DNA of 64,000 nt from Dryobates pubescens (lineage: Eukaryota > Chordata > Aves > Piciformes > Picidae): NCBI RefSeq assembly GCF_014839835.1, contig NC_071644.1, positions 7,355,266 through 7,419,265 on the forward strand. Reading direction: 5' to 3'. The notes beneath the pieces are model-generated. The model was not told the DNA's origin, searched no databases, and saw nothing but the letters and a program-made list of their open reading frames with translations. The position numbers and the translations under genes are program-made. This document shows positions 43,001-55,000 of this stretch, one piece after another (the first letter of the stretch is position 1; every line of letters begins with the position of its first letter).

Positions 43001-46000
43001 AGGAGCAAGGTTGCAGCCCTAGGAGGAAGGCTGCAGCCATGTGAGCAGGGTTGCAGCCCTAGGAGCAAGGTTTCAGCCCTATGAGCAGGGTTGCAGCCCT
43101 GCAAACCACCTGGCTGCCCACCTGACACAAACAGAGTGATTTTCCTTTTGTACTGAGCACTGAAGTGAAAGCCCAAGAGCTCCTTGGTTCTAATCCCTGC
43201 TCCAGCAGCAATGAGATGCTCTCATTTCTAGCACTACCAAGTGGTTGCAGTGGCTCTGACCTCTATAAAAGGGGGGCAACAGTTCCTCTCTTCTACCAGG
43301 TTGGACAACTGAGTCATTACCATTGGCCTGATCAGCACCATCTAAGCAGCAGTTTACTGTGTGGTGCTGTTGGGTAGGAAAAGTCAAGATGCCCAGGCCA
43401 CCATGGGAGCTTGGCTCTAGCCCCCACTGGCATTTTGCAGGCAGGTACAGAACCCCAGGGTAACTGTGCAGAGCATGTCCTGCTCTGCTGTCTCCTGCTG
43501 ACTGGCAGTTTCAATCCAGAGCTGAAAGGCTAACCCACTCCATCCCATCCCCAAACAGTTCTGGTTGAGGGCAGTCACACCAAATCCATGCAGGAAGCAC
43601 AGAAAACCACAAGACAGAGAGGCACAGACAGCACAAAGGGACTCAAGCAGATGGTTAGGGGATAATGACAGCTGGACAAAGAAAGGCCAAAGGAATCCTC
43701 TTACCTTCACTTTGCTGGCTCCCTGCACTGCCACTGCCATAGCTAAAGCCTGGGTCTTGGTATGCTGGTGGGAAACATGGAGGGGGCAGAGGATACTGGT
43801 AGGGGTATCCTTGGCCTAGTGGCCAGGGAGCAGCAGGATGTGGAAGTGGAGCAAGGGTATCCTGATCCGAGGCTCCGCTAGAACCATTGTTAAGGTTCAG
43901 TGCAGCCATATCTGGAAAAGAGAAGAGGAGCCTGAGACTCTGCTCTCCCCTGGCAGCTGATTCCTGCCCTTTAACAATGCTGTTAACAATTAACCCAGCA
44001 CCTAGTGTGGTGAGGGACAAGAGGGACCCGGCCCCACACACACACATCAGATTTATCACCGAGCACCCAGGCACGCTGGAAGCGATTCCAGAAGTCAGGG
44101 AGGAACCATCCCCATTTCACAGACTGGAAACTGAGGACAAGCAGGAAATCTGCAGCACCACCAGACAACAAACCCTGCTCTCTTCAGCCTCAGTGCAAGG
44201 CTCTCTTCAGCCTCAGTGCAATGCCCTGTGTGAAGAGCTCATTCAACCACTCGGCAGACCTCGGAATGCTCTGAGCACCCAACCTGCCCTGCAGGGCTCT
44301 GCTCCCTGCATCCTGGGAGCACCCAACAGACAACACACACAGCTTTGTCCCTCCCAGGGGGGAACTTACTGCCACAGAGGTCTCCAAAGACATAATAGCA
44401 CTGTTCAGAGAAGGTGATTTTGTTCACAGTGTGCCTGAGGTAGCCGTGTTTCAACATGCTGCTGGCGTACTTCCTAGCCTCCCGCCGGTCTTTGAAGCCT
44501 TCCACGTGTGTGTAAAGCCAGTCAACCACATCTGCTCCTGCAGTGACAACAGGAAGAGGAGACACAGCATGACCTGAGCCAGACTGACCTCTTACTTGTG
44601 GTTATTTCAGTCCTCAGATTCTCACACAGCCCACCACATCTCCTGTGCCAGGGAGAGAACACAGATGTGACTCATGGAATGATCTGGGTTGGAAGGGACC
44701 TCCGAAGGGCATCCAGTCCAAGCCCCTCTGCAGTCAGCTGGGGCATCCTCAACCAGATCAGGCTGCCCAGAGCAGCAGTCTTGTTGCAATGAGCTCAACA
44801 TGCTCCTGTCACAGCTCAGCCTAACTGCTAGGTTAGTTACCACCAAACACCACTGAAGCAAAGAATCACCCAGGGAAGCTGTGGATGCCTCATCCCTGGA
44901 AGCGTTTCAGGCCAGGCTGGATGAGGCCTTGAGCAACTTGGCCTAGTGGGAGGTGTCCCTGCCCATGGCAGGGGGTTGGAACTGGGTGATTTTTAAGCTC
45001 CCTTCCAACCCAAACCATTCTAGGATTCTAGGATCTTGCATCTGTTTCATCACTACATTAACAGTGACACCAAAACCAATTCCCTGGTGACACTGCTCAG
45101 CCTTTCCTGAGCTGCAGCACTGAAAAGGGCAAAGGATTTACAGAACAGGAGGGACTGAAGAGTCATCTTCCTCAAGAGGGAGACTCTACCTTGTCTGAAC
45201 CCCTTTCTCAGCAAAAAGTAACTGACTAACTGTTGGCACAGCTCGGGTCACAGGACACTCAGGAGCAAAGGCAGACCTAGTTGCAATTTCCAATGCAATT
45301 AAGATGCTTTATGAAGGTTGAGTGGCTGTCTGGAACTGGAGGGACAATGATTGTGGCCCTGCTGACTGCTAGAGCCACAAGCAGCTGTGTGGAAAAGCTG
45401 GAATATAACAAGTGAGGGTTAAGGACCAGCTCTGTGACACCATTTTGGGCTGCCCAGGCTCAAAGAAGAGTGAACAGAACAGAATAGAACAGAACAGAAT
45501 TTAATTTAATTTAATTAACCAGGTTGGAAGAGACCTCAGAGATCATCAAGTCCAACCTCTCACCCAGCACCATCTGATCAACTCAACCATGGCACCAAGC
45601 ACCCCATCCAGGCTCTTCCTAAACACCTCCAGGGATGGGGACTCCACCACCTCCCTGGGCACCACATCCCAATGGCCAATCTCTCTTGCTGGGAAGAACT
45701 TCTTCCTAACATCCAGCCTAAACCTCCCCTGGCACAGCTTGAGACTGTGGCCTCTTGTTCTGCTGCTGCTTGCCTGGGAGAAGAGACCAACTCCCACCTG
45801 GCTTCAGGGAGTTGGAGAGAGCAAGAAGGTCTCCCCTGAGCCTCCTCTTCTGCAGGCTAAGCAACCCCAGCTCCCTCAGCCTCTCCTCCCAGGGCTGTGC
45901 TCCAGACCCCTCCCCAGCTTTGTTGCCCTTCTCTGGACACCTTCCAGCATCTCAACATCTTTCCTAACCTGAGGGGCCCAGAACTGGACACAGGACTCCC

Positions 46001-49000
46001 TTAATGATTTCCTGCCACACTTAGGTACCAAGTCAAGGGAATAAAAGAGAGGTTGTAGACAGGAAAAGAAAACTAAATCCCAGAGAGGTGGTTTCTTCAG
46101 CCTGCTTCCCAAGAGCCACTGCTGGGTTTTGCGCCCCAGCCCTCCTGTGATCTGCTTACCTATCACTGCATTGGAGATGGTGATTTTTAACCACATCCTG
46201 TCCCGAATCTCAAGGCCTGAGTCTGGCAGCTGCATAACCTTGACAATTGTAGCCATGTCACTCTTCACAGTTAAGGGAGACTCTTCTAGTTCTAAAAGGA
46301 AGAAAGGTTAAATGCTTCTTTGAAACGAACCCAGCCTGCAAAGAACTTCTCAGCTCCCAGCCTGGATGAAACCCTTTCAAGGCACAGCTTTAGGGCTGCA
46401 AGGAAGACACAAAGGTTCCCAAGTGCACCCTCAGCCAGGGCATAAACTGCAGCATTCATCAGGTCTTCAGTGCTCAGTGCCACCGCTTGAGTCGCTGGGA
46501 TGCTGAGTCCCTCAGTGTCTTGGCTGCAGCGCTGCACTCTTTCAACCCCCACTGCCCTGAGATGTGCTGGAAAGGGAGCCCAAGGAGCTCTCTGACCACT
46601 GGTTTCTACTTCTGTTTGCCATGGAGAGCCCCCAGCCTCCCAGTGGTGCAGAGCTCTGCAGGACAAGGTGGGTTTTTGGCTTGTTCTTTAGCTTGGGGCT
46701 TCATTGTCAGCAAGCCATACCAGGCTGCATGGGGAAGGATGTCTCAGTGTCCATTTGTTCCTGTAGTACTTGGCCATCAGCAGAGCTGAGGAGAATTGGA
46801 ATTAGAGAAGGATGAAGGCCAGAGGCTTCCTCCAGGAAAGCCTCTGCAGGATCCCAGTGGTGGCAGTTTCCAAGTCACCTCCCCCAGCATTGCTTGGGCC
46901 TGCAGTTTTCTTGCAGCACACATCAAAACCCCACTGCTCCCCAGTGCCTCAGCAGCTGGCACTGCTCCACTGGTATTTCACACATGGTTAGGAGCAGAGC
47001 TGAGGCTCCTCAGAGGCTTCAGCATTTCCTGATCAACTTTTATACTGGAACCATAAGGACAGGGCTGAGCTTCACCCTGCTGAGCTGAGCTGCCTGCTGT
47101 AGGGCTCTAGGTCCTTCAGAAAGTCTTTACTACACATAAAGGCAAAGTGGCAGCTAACACTGAGAGCCCAGTGGGGTGAGTCTGGGGTCCAAGAGCCCAC
47201 CAGCCTCCTTGTGTTCTATGCAGAACTCAATTATCCTCTCTAGGATGTCCTCCTCCTCTTCTCAGCCCTAGAAACTTCATGTTGAGCACCTGTGTCCTGT
47301 GTTTGTTTCAGACCCTTCTCCATCAGGAATTCACAAACCCTTCCTCCCTCCCTTCCTCCCAAGCTTCCCACATCACCCACCTTGTAAAAAGCACAAGGGA
47401 ACTGATTTTTGTCCTTTTCCAGCCATCCAACATTGGGACCAAAGGTACAAGCAGCATGAAACAATGAAAACTGGAAATGCCTCCTTCCCCCCCAGCCCCG
47501 TGCAATGCTTTATGCATGACAACATCCCAGCCCCTCCAGGCATGCACTTGCAATGCTTGCACACACACTAACACTTTGCTTTTGCTTTGCAGTTAGTTTG
47601 GTTAGTGGCAAAAAGCAACATGTTTGGTTGGGGGGGGGAACCCAACAACAAACCAACCTTGGAGTAAAGTACCTGGGGAGCAACAAAGTGTATTTGCTGG
47701 GAGACCTGTGATCTGTAGCTAAAGAACAAGGCTGGCCAAATGACCTCAGTGTTTTCTACCTCTGCTGCAGAACAGTAATAGCCATCTCAAATGCATCCAC
47801 TCTGGTCTAATGCTCATCTCAAATGCATCCACTCTGGTCTAATATCTCAAATGCATCCACTGTGGTCTAATATTCATCTCAAATGCATCCACTTTGGTCT
47901 AGTATTCATCTCAAATGCATCCACTATGGTCTAATGCTCATCTCAAATGCATCCACTGTGGTCTAATATCTCAAATGCATCCACTCTGGTCTAATATTCA
48001 TCTCAAATGCATCCACTGTGGTCTGATATCTCAAATGCATCCACTTTGGTCTAATATTCATCTCAAATGCATCCACTCTGGTCTAATATCTCAAATGCAT
48101 CCACTCTGGTCTAATGCTCATCTCAAATGCATCCACTCTGGTCTAATATCTCAAATGCATCCACTCTGGTCTAATATTCATCTCAAATGCATCCACTCTG
48201 GTCTAATATTCATCTCAAATGCATCCACTTTGGTCTAGTATTCATCTCATATGCATCCACTTTGGTCTAATATCTCAAATGCATACACTATGGTCTAATG
48301 CTCATCTCAAATGCATCCACTGTGGTCTAATATTCATCTCCAATGCCTCCACTTTGGTCTGAACTCACAGTTCCTGACCTACCTGACCACCACCTCCACA
48401 GCTATGTGCAAATCTTGAGCAGCCTCACAGACAGTTAACTCCTTTCTGGGGAGCCAGGTCTATCACAGAGCTCTCTCTCAAGGCTTTGGTTATTGGTTCA
48501 GAGTGGTAGTTTTTCTCCCAGTAGCAGAGCCTGGTACTCCAAGAGGTGTATGCTCTAGTCCTACCACATGTAATACCACCTCTGGCTTGCAGCCTTATTT
48601 GAGGCAAGAAACAAACATCTACCCAAAGGTAAAAAAAGCCTCAGGACATTATGCAGTACCTCAGGCTGAATGATATTGAGCAAAAACAGTCTGAAGCCTC
48701 AAGCTAAATTCCTCTGAGTGAAAGAGAACTTCCCAACCATGTCTGTGGACTGCATTTTGAAGCAGCAAGACTAGCAAGAAACACTGAAACACTTCAAAGA
48801 TAACCTTATGGAATGGGTCCTGGAGTGGCAGAGCAGGGCCTGGACAAATCTGCCTTCAGCAGAGTAAAAGAGGAGCAGAGTTTGCACTGACTGAGGCCAG
48901 CAAGTCCAGCACCCACAAAGCACTGTGAGAACATTCTCCTCTGAAACACCTCAGCCTGGCTTGGTTTGCAGAGTCCTGGTTTGGAAGAAATGAACCTGAG

Positions 49001-52000
49001 GCAATAAAAGGCTAACACAGAATGATTCCCATGAGGGGGTGGCCCCAAAATCTCAGCTGCTTTAGTCACTAGCACTGATGTGATGGTGGCTGTGTGAATG
49101 CTTCAGGTGTCAGAGCTTCACTTCTGATCCAGAGGCTGGGGAGAAAAGGCAGGTCAGAGAGGAGGGAAGCAGCTCCCTCTCCAGTTACACCATCCTGGCC
49201 TTGCCCTACCACCAGAGTTAACCAGCAGACATTCACAACACTTAAGACAAGGAGCCACGAGCCAGGCTTGTCTAGGATGGCTCTGACAAGTCCCTGCTCC
49301 CAGCTTCACAGCCAGACACTGCAGAACAGCAATTCCCTTTGCTTCCAGTGCCACTGACCTCAGAGAAACTGCAAGAGAGAACCTTGCACTAGGACATGAA
49401 AAGTTAGCAAGCCTCATGTTGCATGGAGCTCTTTGTTCAGTGCTCAGTCTCTCCTCACCTCTCTCCCTCTCCTCCTCCATTCCTCCTTAACTTTGTCTTC
49501 CCTGCCACAACAGGTGCAGAGGACAGGTTGCTGTTTGCAGCTAGGGCCCTGAGGTGCTGCCTGCTGTGCTCAGGGTGGGTGAGTGGCTGAAGGAAGGAGA
49601 GGTCACACTCAGGGTCGGGGGTACTCCATGTTTTCTTGCACTCAGGAAAGGGAACACTGTCAGTCACTGGCACAGAAATGAGAAGCTGTCTCCAGAGATG
49701 TGGTTCTGCTCCCAAATAACCTTTATTTTTAAAAGTATGCTTGAGAGGGCAGCTGTGTTGCACACTTCCCACTCACATCACTGGATAGCAAGGCACACAA
49801 TACATGAATGGTTCCAGAGGAGTGCAGAGTAACAGACCCTTGTTTGACAGCAATCAGCAGATACATTTGATCCCAGCAATCCTCAGCACCTTTCCAGGCT
49901 GAAAACACATCTCAGGCTAAAGCACTCCTCGGGGCAGTGCTTCACTTGGCTTTCTGCTGCAGATGTGTTTCCCCTTCAGTGGTGCTGCTACTACCTAAAG
50001 AGCTACTACACCTGCAAGGAAAGGGCACTGAGCTACCACACCACTTCCAGATAAGGTGAGGAGTAATCCCAGGAGCTACATACAATCTGGGAGTAGAAGC
50101 AAGCAGCAGACCCCCCCCTGCTGCCTGCTAGGACCTCACTGGTCTGAAGGGAGAAAGCTGGAAGCCTGCCTTGTAACTTGAGAAGGGAGAAGCCACCTCC
50201 TTCCTGAATGCCAACCCTGACAAAAAGCGGCACCGTGTCAACTCCTGACCTTTGGCCAAAGGTTCTGCGCTCCCCACAAAAGGCTCCCAGCCCTGCGGCA
50301 GCCCTCGGGGGCCGGGCGGAGGCTGTCGCTTTCACGGCGCTTGCGGCTGGGCCGGGGTCTGCGCGCAGCTCTGCGCCGCCGGCCCCGAGCGGAAGGCACC
50401 TGCCCTGCGCTGGCCCCAGTGTGACTTACTTTCCGACTCGGGAATTGAGCTTGTTAGTGAGGAGCTGGTAGATGTGGTGATGCTCATGGAGGGGCTCATA
50501 CCGTAACGGGGGTACGCTCCCGTCATGGCCGTGGTATGAGAGATCCACGCCGCGGGGTCGATTGGCCTCACCGGTTCAGCTGCAAGGCAACCAGAGAGGG
50601 AGACAAAGAGGAAGGAATCAGAGCTGCGGCAAACACCACGACCTAGAGGCAAAAAAGGAACTGCAAGTCCTTGCTGCTCTGAGAGCACACCTGAGACAGC
50701 CCCCCGAGAAGCACCTCGCCAGCAGCAGCAGCTGCCTGCCCCCACAGAACTGTGCCAGAAACTCCTGGCACTCCTTCAGGGAGGTGCTGGAGTCCCCATC
50801 CCTGGAGGTGTCTAGGAAGAGCCTGGATGGGGTGCTTGGTGCCATGGTTTAGTTGATCAGATGGTGCTGGGTGAGAGGTTGGACTTGATGATCTCAGAGG
50901 TCTCTTCCAACCTGGTGAATTGAATTCTATTCTATTCTATTTCTATCCCATCCTATCCTATTCTACCATACCCTACCCTATCCTATCCTACCCTACCTGA
51001 CCCTATCCTATCCTATCCCATCCCTGTTCCCTGGAACTGCAGCAGGAGTTAAATGCCTCCCCCTGAAGGGAAGAAGCTACCAGTCCAGGAAGACAAATTG
51101 ACTGTTATCCTAGACAGTGGGATTCTCAGAGTTGTGGAGGCTCCAAGCCTGGAAGTCTTCACAGCCAGGCTGGATGAGGTCTTGAGCAACTAGAAAGAGG
51201 TGTCCCTGCCCACGACAGGGGGTTGGAACTGACTGATCTTTAAGGTCATTTCCAGCCCAAACCACTCCATGATTTTGCTGTGATGTGACTACCAAATGCT
51301 TTGCTCCTGCTGAAGGGGAAACCTCTCCCTGCTTCTGGGGGTCTTGGATCAAACCCAGCCACTCCTGCTGCAGGTGAAGCAGAACACTAAGTCCAGAGCT
51401 TGGTATTTGCAGGGAGCAGGCATCATGGAATTCCCTTCTCATGACACTTTGTGGGGCTGGAGTAGGCTTGCAAACTACATAGACAAGACATACACAGACC
51501 CTTTGGAGAGCCTGGTGTCAGAGAAGAGTGAAAATCACACCCAGACCTCAAGAAGAGCCACACAGATCATCTTCCCCATAGTCTACATCATAGTGGCTGT
51601 TGTTCCACTGCCTGAAACCCAGAACTTCTCTAAAGGAGCTCTGCTTCTGCTAGGCATTCCCACAAGACAGCCCAGATGTTACTGCACCCAGCTCAGCCTG
51701 CAACAGAGACAATGATTCAAGCACCTTCCTGACCCAAGGGCAGGCTGCCACACCAGCTCTGCTTGTAGCACATCTGAATCCTGTGATTTGGGGGAATTTT
51801 GCTTTGGATCCTGCTGCTTTTCCAAAGGCCTTCACTGAGTGAGCTCCTGGAGCCTGCCCCAGCTTACTGCATCGATTTCAACGCTGTCCTCACCCTCTCA
51901 GGGCTGGTTTCGATCTTTTCTCACCAGCAGGAGGCAGCTGGGTTTTGTCAACGTGAGAGCTGAAAGGTTTATTAAGCCAGAAGTTTTCAAACCTGATCAT

Positions 52001-55000
52001 TTCCAGCCAGGTTTGCCTCAGCTTTTACAAAGGCTCAGGTTGATTTCTTTCTGAGAAGTGTCCATGTGACACAGTGAGGCTCTGCAGCACCACAGTCATC
52101 CTCCAACCTTCCTATCAACTGAAAAGCTTTGGAGACCACAAGGATACAGCCCCCAAAGGGTTAAGATCTTGGCCCACAACCATGTAAACCAAAAGAGAAA
52201 CTCCCATGAGGTCAGCAGGCACTGAGGTCTCAGACAGAGGATGTGAAAGCCCTGCCTCCCATAATTAAAAGTGAACAAGAAACCCAAACTTAAAGGTATC
52301 AAAGTGGTGGGGGGAAAAAACAGATGTCCCAACAGCTGCAAATAGTCTAAACCCTGAGGGCTCCACAGGAACCCCAGCAAAGAGCACAAATATCTACTCA
52401 CCCCTGGGGATGGTGAAGTAACTCCTGGGAGTAGGGTCCCAGCATTTGGCTACTGTTAGGCTGATAGGTCTGGGAAGAAAGAAAACAAAGGAAGGTGACT
52501 CAACTTTTCCTGCAGAAGCTGCAGCTGCTACAATGACCTCTTTGAAGCAAGCCCCTTCCTGTCCAACAAGCTGTCAAGGACCTCCTGAGAAGGCTTCTGA
52601 GATGCTGGGCAAGGTATTTTCAGTACAAAGCAGCACCAGGATGTTTTGCACAGATCATGAGCACTGCTGGTGAAACCAAATGATCAGCTCTGGAGATATC
52701 AAACCACTCCTCACAGAAACAAACAGGGCTGCTGAAACCAGGCAACTCCTCTTGCTGTTGCCTTTGGCTGCCGCTTTGGAAGCAGGCTCACACATCCATC
52801 ACTCAGCCTGAGCAGCTCAGGGTTGAGATCAGCAGTCACACACACACACACACACACACACTGCTTGCTTTATTGAGAGGGAAAAGTTGGTTTCTGTGAG
52901 GTTTGCCCAGCACCACGGAGTGCCCCTGGAGGAGAAGCAGCAGGAGATTCAGTGCTGTGCTCACCCTGGTTTGGAGACTATTTCCCGCAACACCCTCACG
53001 GCATCGTCATTGCTCATGTTCTCAAAATTGACATCATTCACCTGAAATGGGGCAAAGAGCAGAGGTCAGGCTTGGCAACAGGCAGGTCAAGAGGCATTTG
53101 CATTCTTTGCTTCCACATTTATTTGCCTTCTCACTCTCTCCACTCCTCTGAGCAGCTGCGGCAATCCTGTTTCTCAGAGCGCATCAATTACCCAAAGAGT
53201 CAGTCACAGAGTCACAGCATCATAGAGTCATAGAGTCACAGAATCATAGCATCAGAGAGTCATAGAATCATTAAATCATGGAGTCATAGAATCATAGAAT
53301 CACAGAATCAATAAGGTTGGGAAAGACCTCAGGGATCAGCAAGTCCAAGCTGCCACCCAACACCTCCTGACAGCTAAACCATGGCACCAAGTGCCACATC
53401 CAAGCCCCTCTTGAACACCTCCAGGGATGGGGACTCCACCACCTCCCTGGGCAGCACATCCCAGTGGCCAATTCCTCTTTCTGGGAAGAACTTTCTCCTC
53501 ACCTCCAGCCTAAACCTCCCCTGGCACAGCTTGAGGCTGTGTCCTCTTGTTCTGGTGCTGGCTGCCTGGGAGAAGAGACCAACCCCCACCTGGCTACAAA
53601 TCTCCCTTCACGGAGTTGGAGAGAGCAAGAAGGTCTCCCCTGCGCCTCCTCTTCTGCAGCAACCCCAGCTCCCTCAGCCTCTCCTCCCAGGGCTGTGCTC
53701 CAGACCCCTCCCCAGCCTCGTTGCCCTTCTCAGGACACCTTCAAGCCTCTCAGTGTCCTTCCTATACTGAGGAGCCCAGCGGAGTTGGCCAAAGAATTCA
53801 AGGTTCAAATGAGAAGATTCCCTGAGCCATGAATGAATTCTGTTCACTTGATGACTAAAACCCATGGAGCTGGTGGGATGAGTGAGCTGAGCCACCGAAG
53901 CACAAGGCAGCAGGAGGTGTCTGGGGGGCAGAGACCGACCTGCAGCAGCATGTCCCCGGGTTCGATCCGGCCGTCTGCCGCCACAGCTCCTCCTTTCATG
54001 ATGGAGCCGATGTAGATGCCACCATCACCACGGTCATTGCTCTGCCCTACAATGCTGATTCCCAGGAAGTTATACTTCTCTACACAGAGAGAAAGTGGAA
54101 GGAAAGGGGGGGAGGGGGGAAAGCAAACAAAGTGATTGGAATGATAGTACAGAGCTAACACCAGCCCGGAAAACTCCCTTCTCTCCTCGACACAGCAGCA
54201 GGGCCATAATTAGCAAAGCTTATAGAGTCAGAGAACTGTCAGGGCTGGAAGGGACCTCAAGGCTCAGCCAGTTCCAACCCCCTGCCATGGGCAGGGACAC
54301 CTCACACCACAGCAGGTTGCTCACAGCCACCTCCAGCCTGGCTGCAAACACCTCCAGGCAGGAGGCTTCCACCACCTCCCTGGGCAACCTGTGCCAGGCT
54401 CTCACCACCCTCATGGGGAACAACTTCTTCCTAACATCCAATCTGAATCTCCCCACTTCTAGTTTTGCTCCATCCCTCCTAGTCCTATCCCTCCCTGACA
54501 CCCTCAAAAGTCCCTCCCCAGCTTTCTTGGAGCCCCCTTCAGATACTGGAAGGCCACAAGAAGGTTTCCTTGACGCCTTCTCCAGACTGAACAGCCCCAA
54601 CTGATCTGAACACTGATGTGCTTGTGCAAACAGCTCAAAACCATCCAGCACTGGAGCAGGAGTCCAGGGAGCAGCAGCTCCCAGCTGCCATTCCCTTGGT
54701 TCAGTTCCCAGAACTGACAGAATTGGTTTGGTTGGAAAAGAGCTTTCAGAGCGCTGAGTCTGACCCTTGAGCCAAGTGGCATCCCCTCAAATCAAGGAAC
54801 TTCCTGCTGGCTCCAAATGCTACTACACCATAAGCAAACACAGCAGTGTCGCTTGCAATTCATCACCCCAAGCATTGCTGATCATCTTACCCATGTTGAG
54901 GGTGACAGTGATGATATTTAGGGACATGGTGGAGTCAGTGATGCTGCTGAACGAGGACGACTGCAAAACACAACAGGCAGAAATTCTCCAGGTTTGAGAT

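Noticed and set aside
43262-43272. TATAAAAG on the plus strand within a DVL1 intron
   Set aside because: Isolated motif without an adjacent gene or promoter context.
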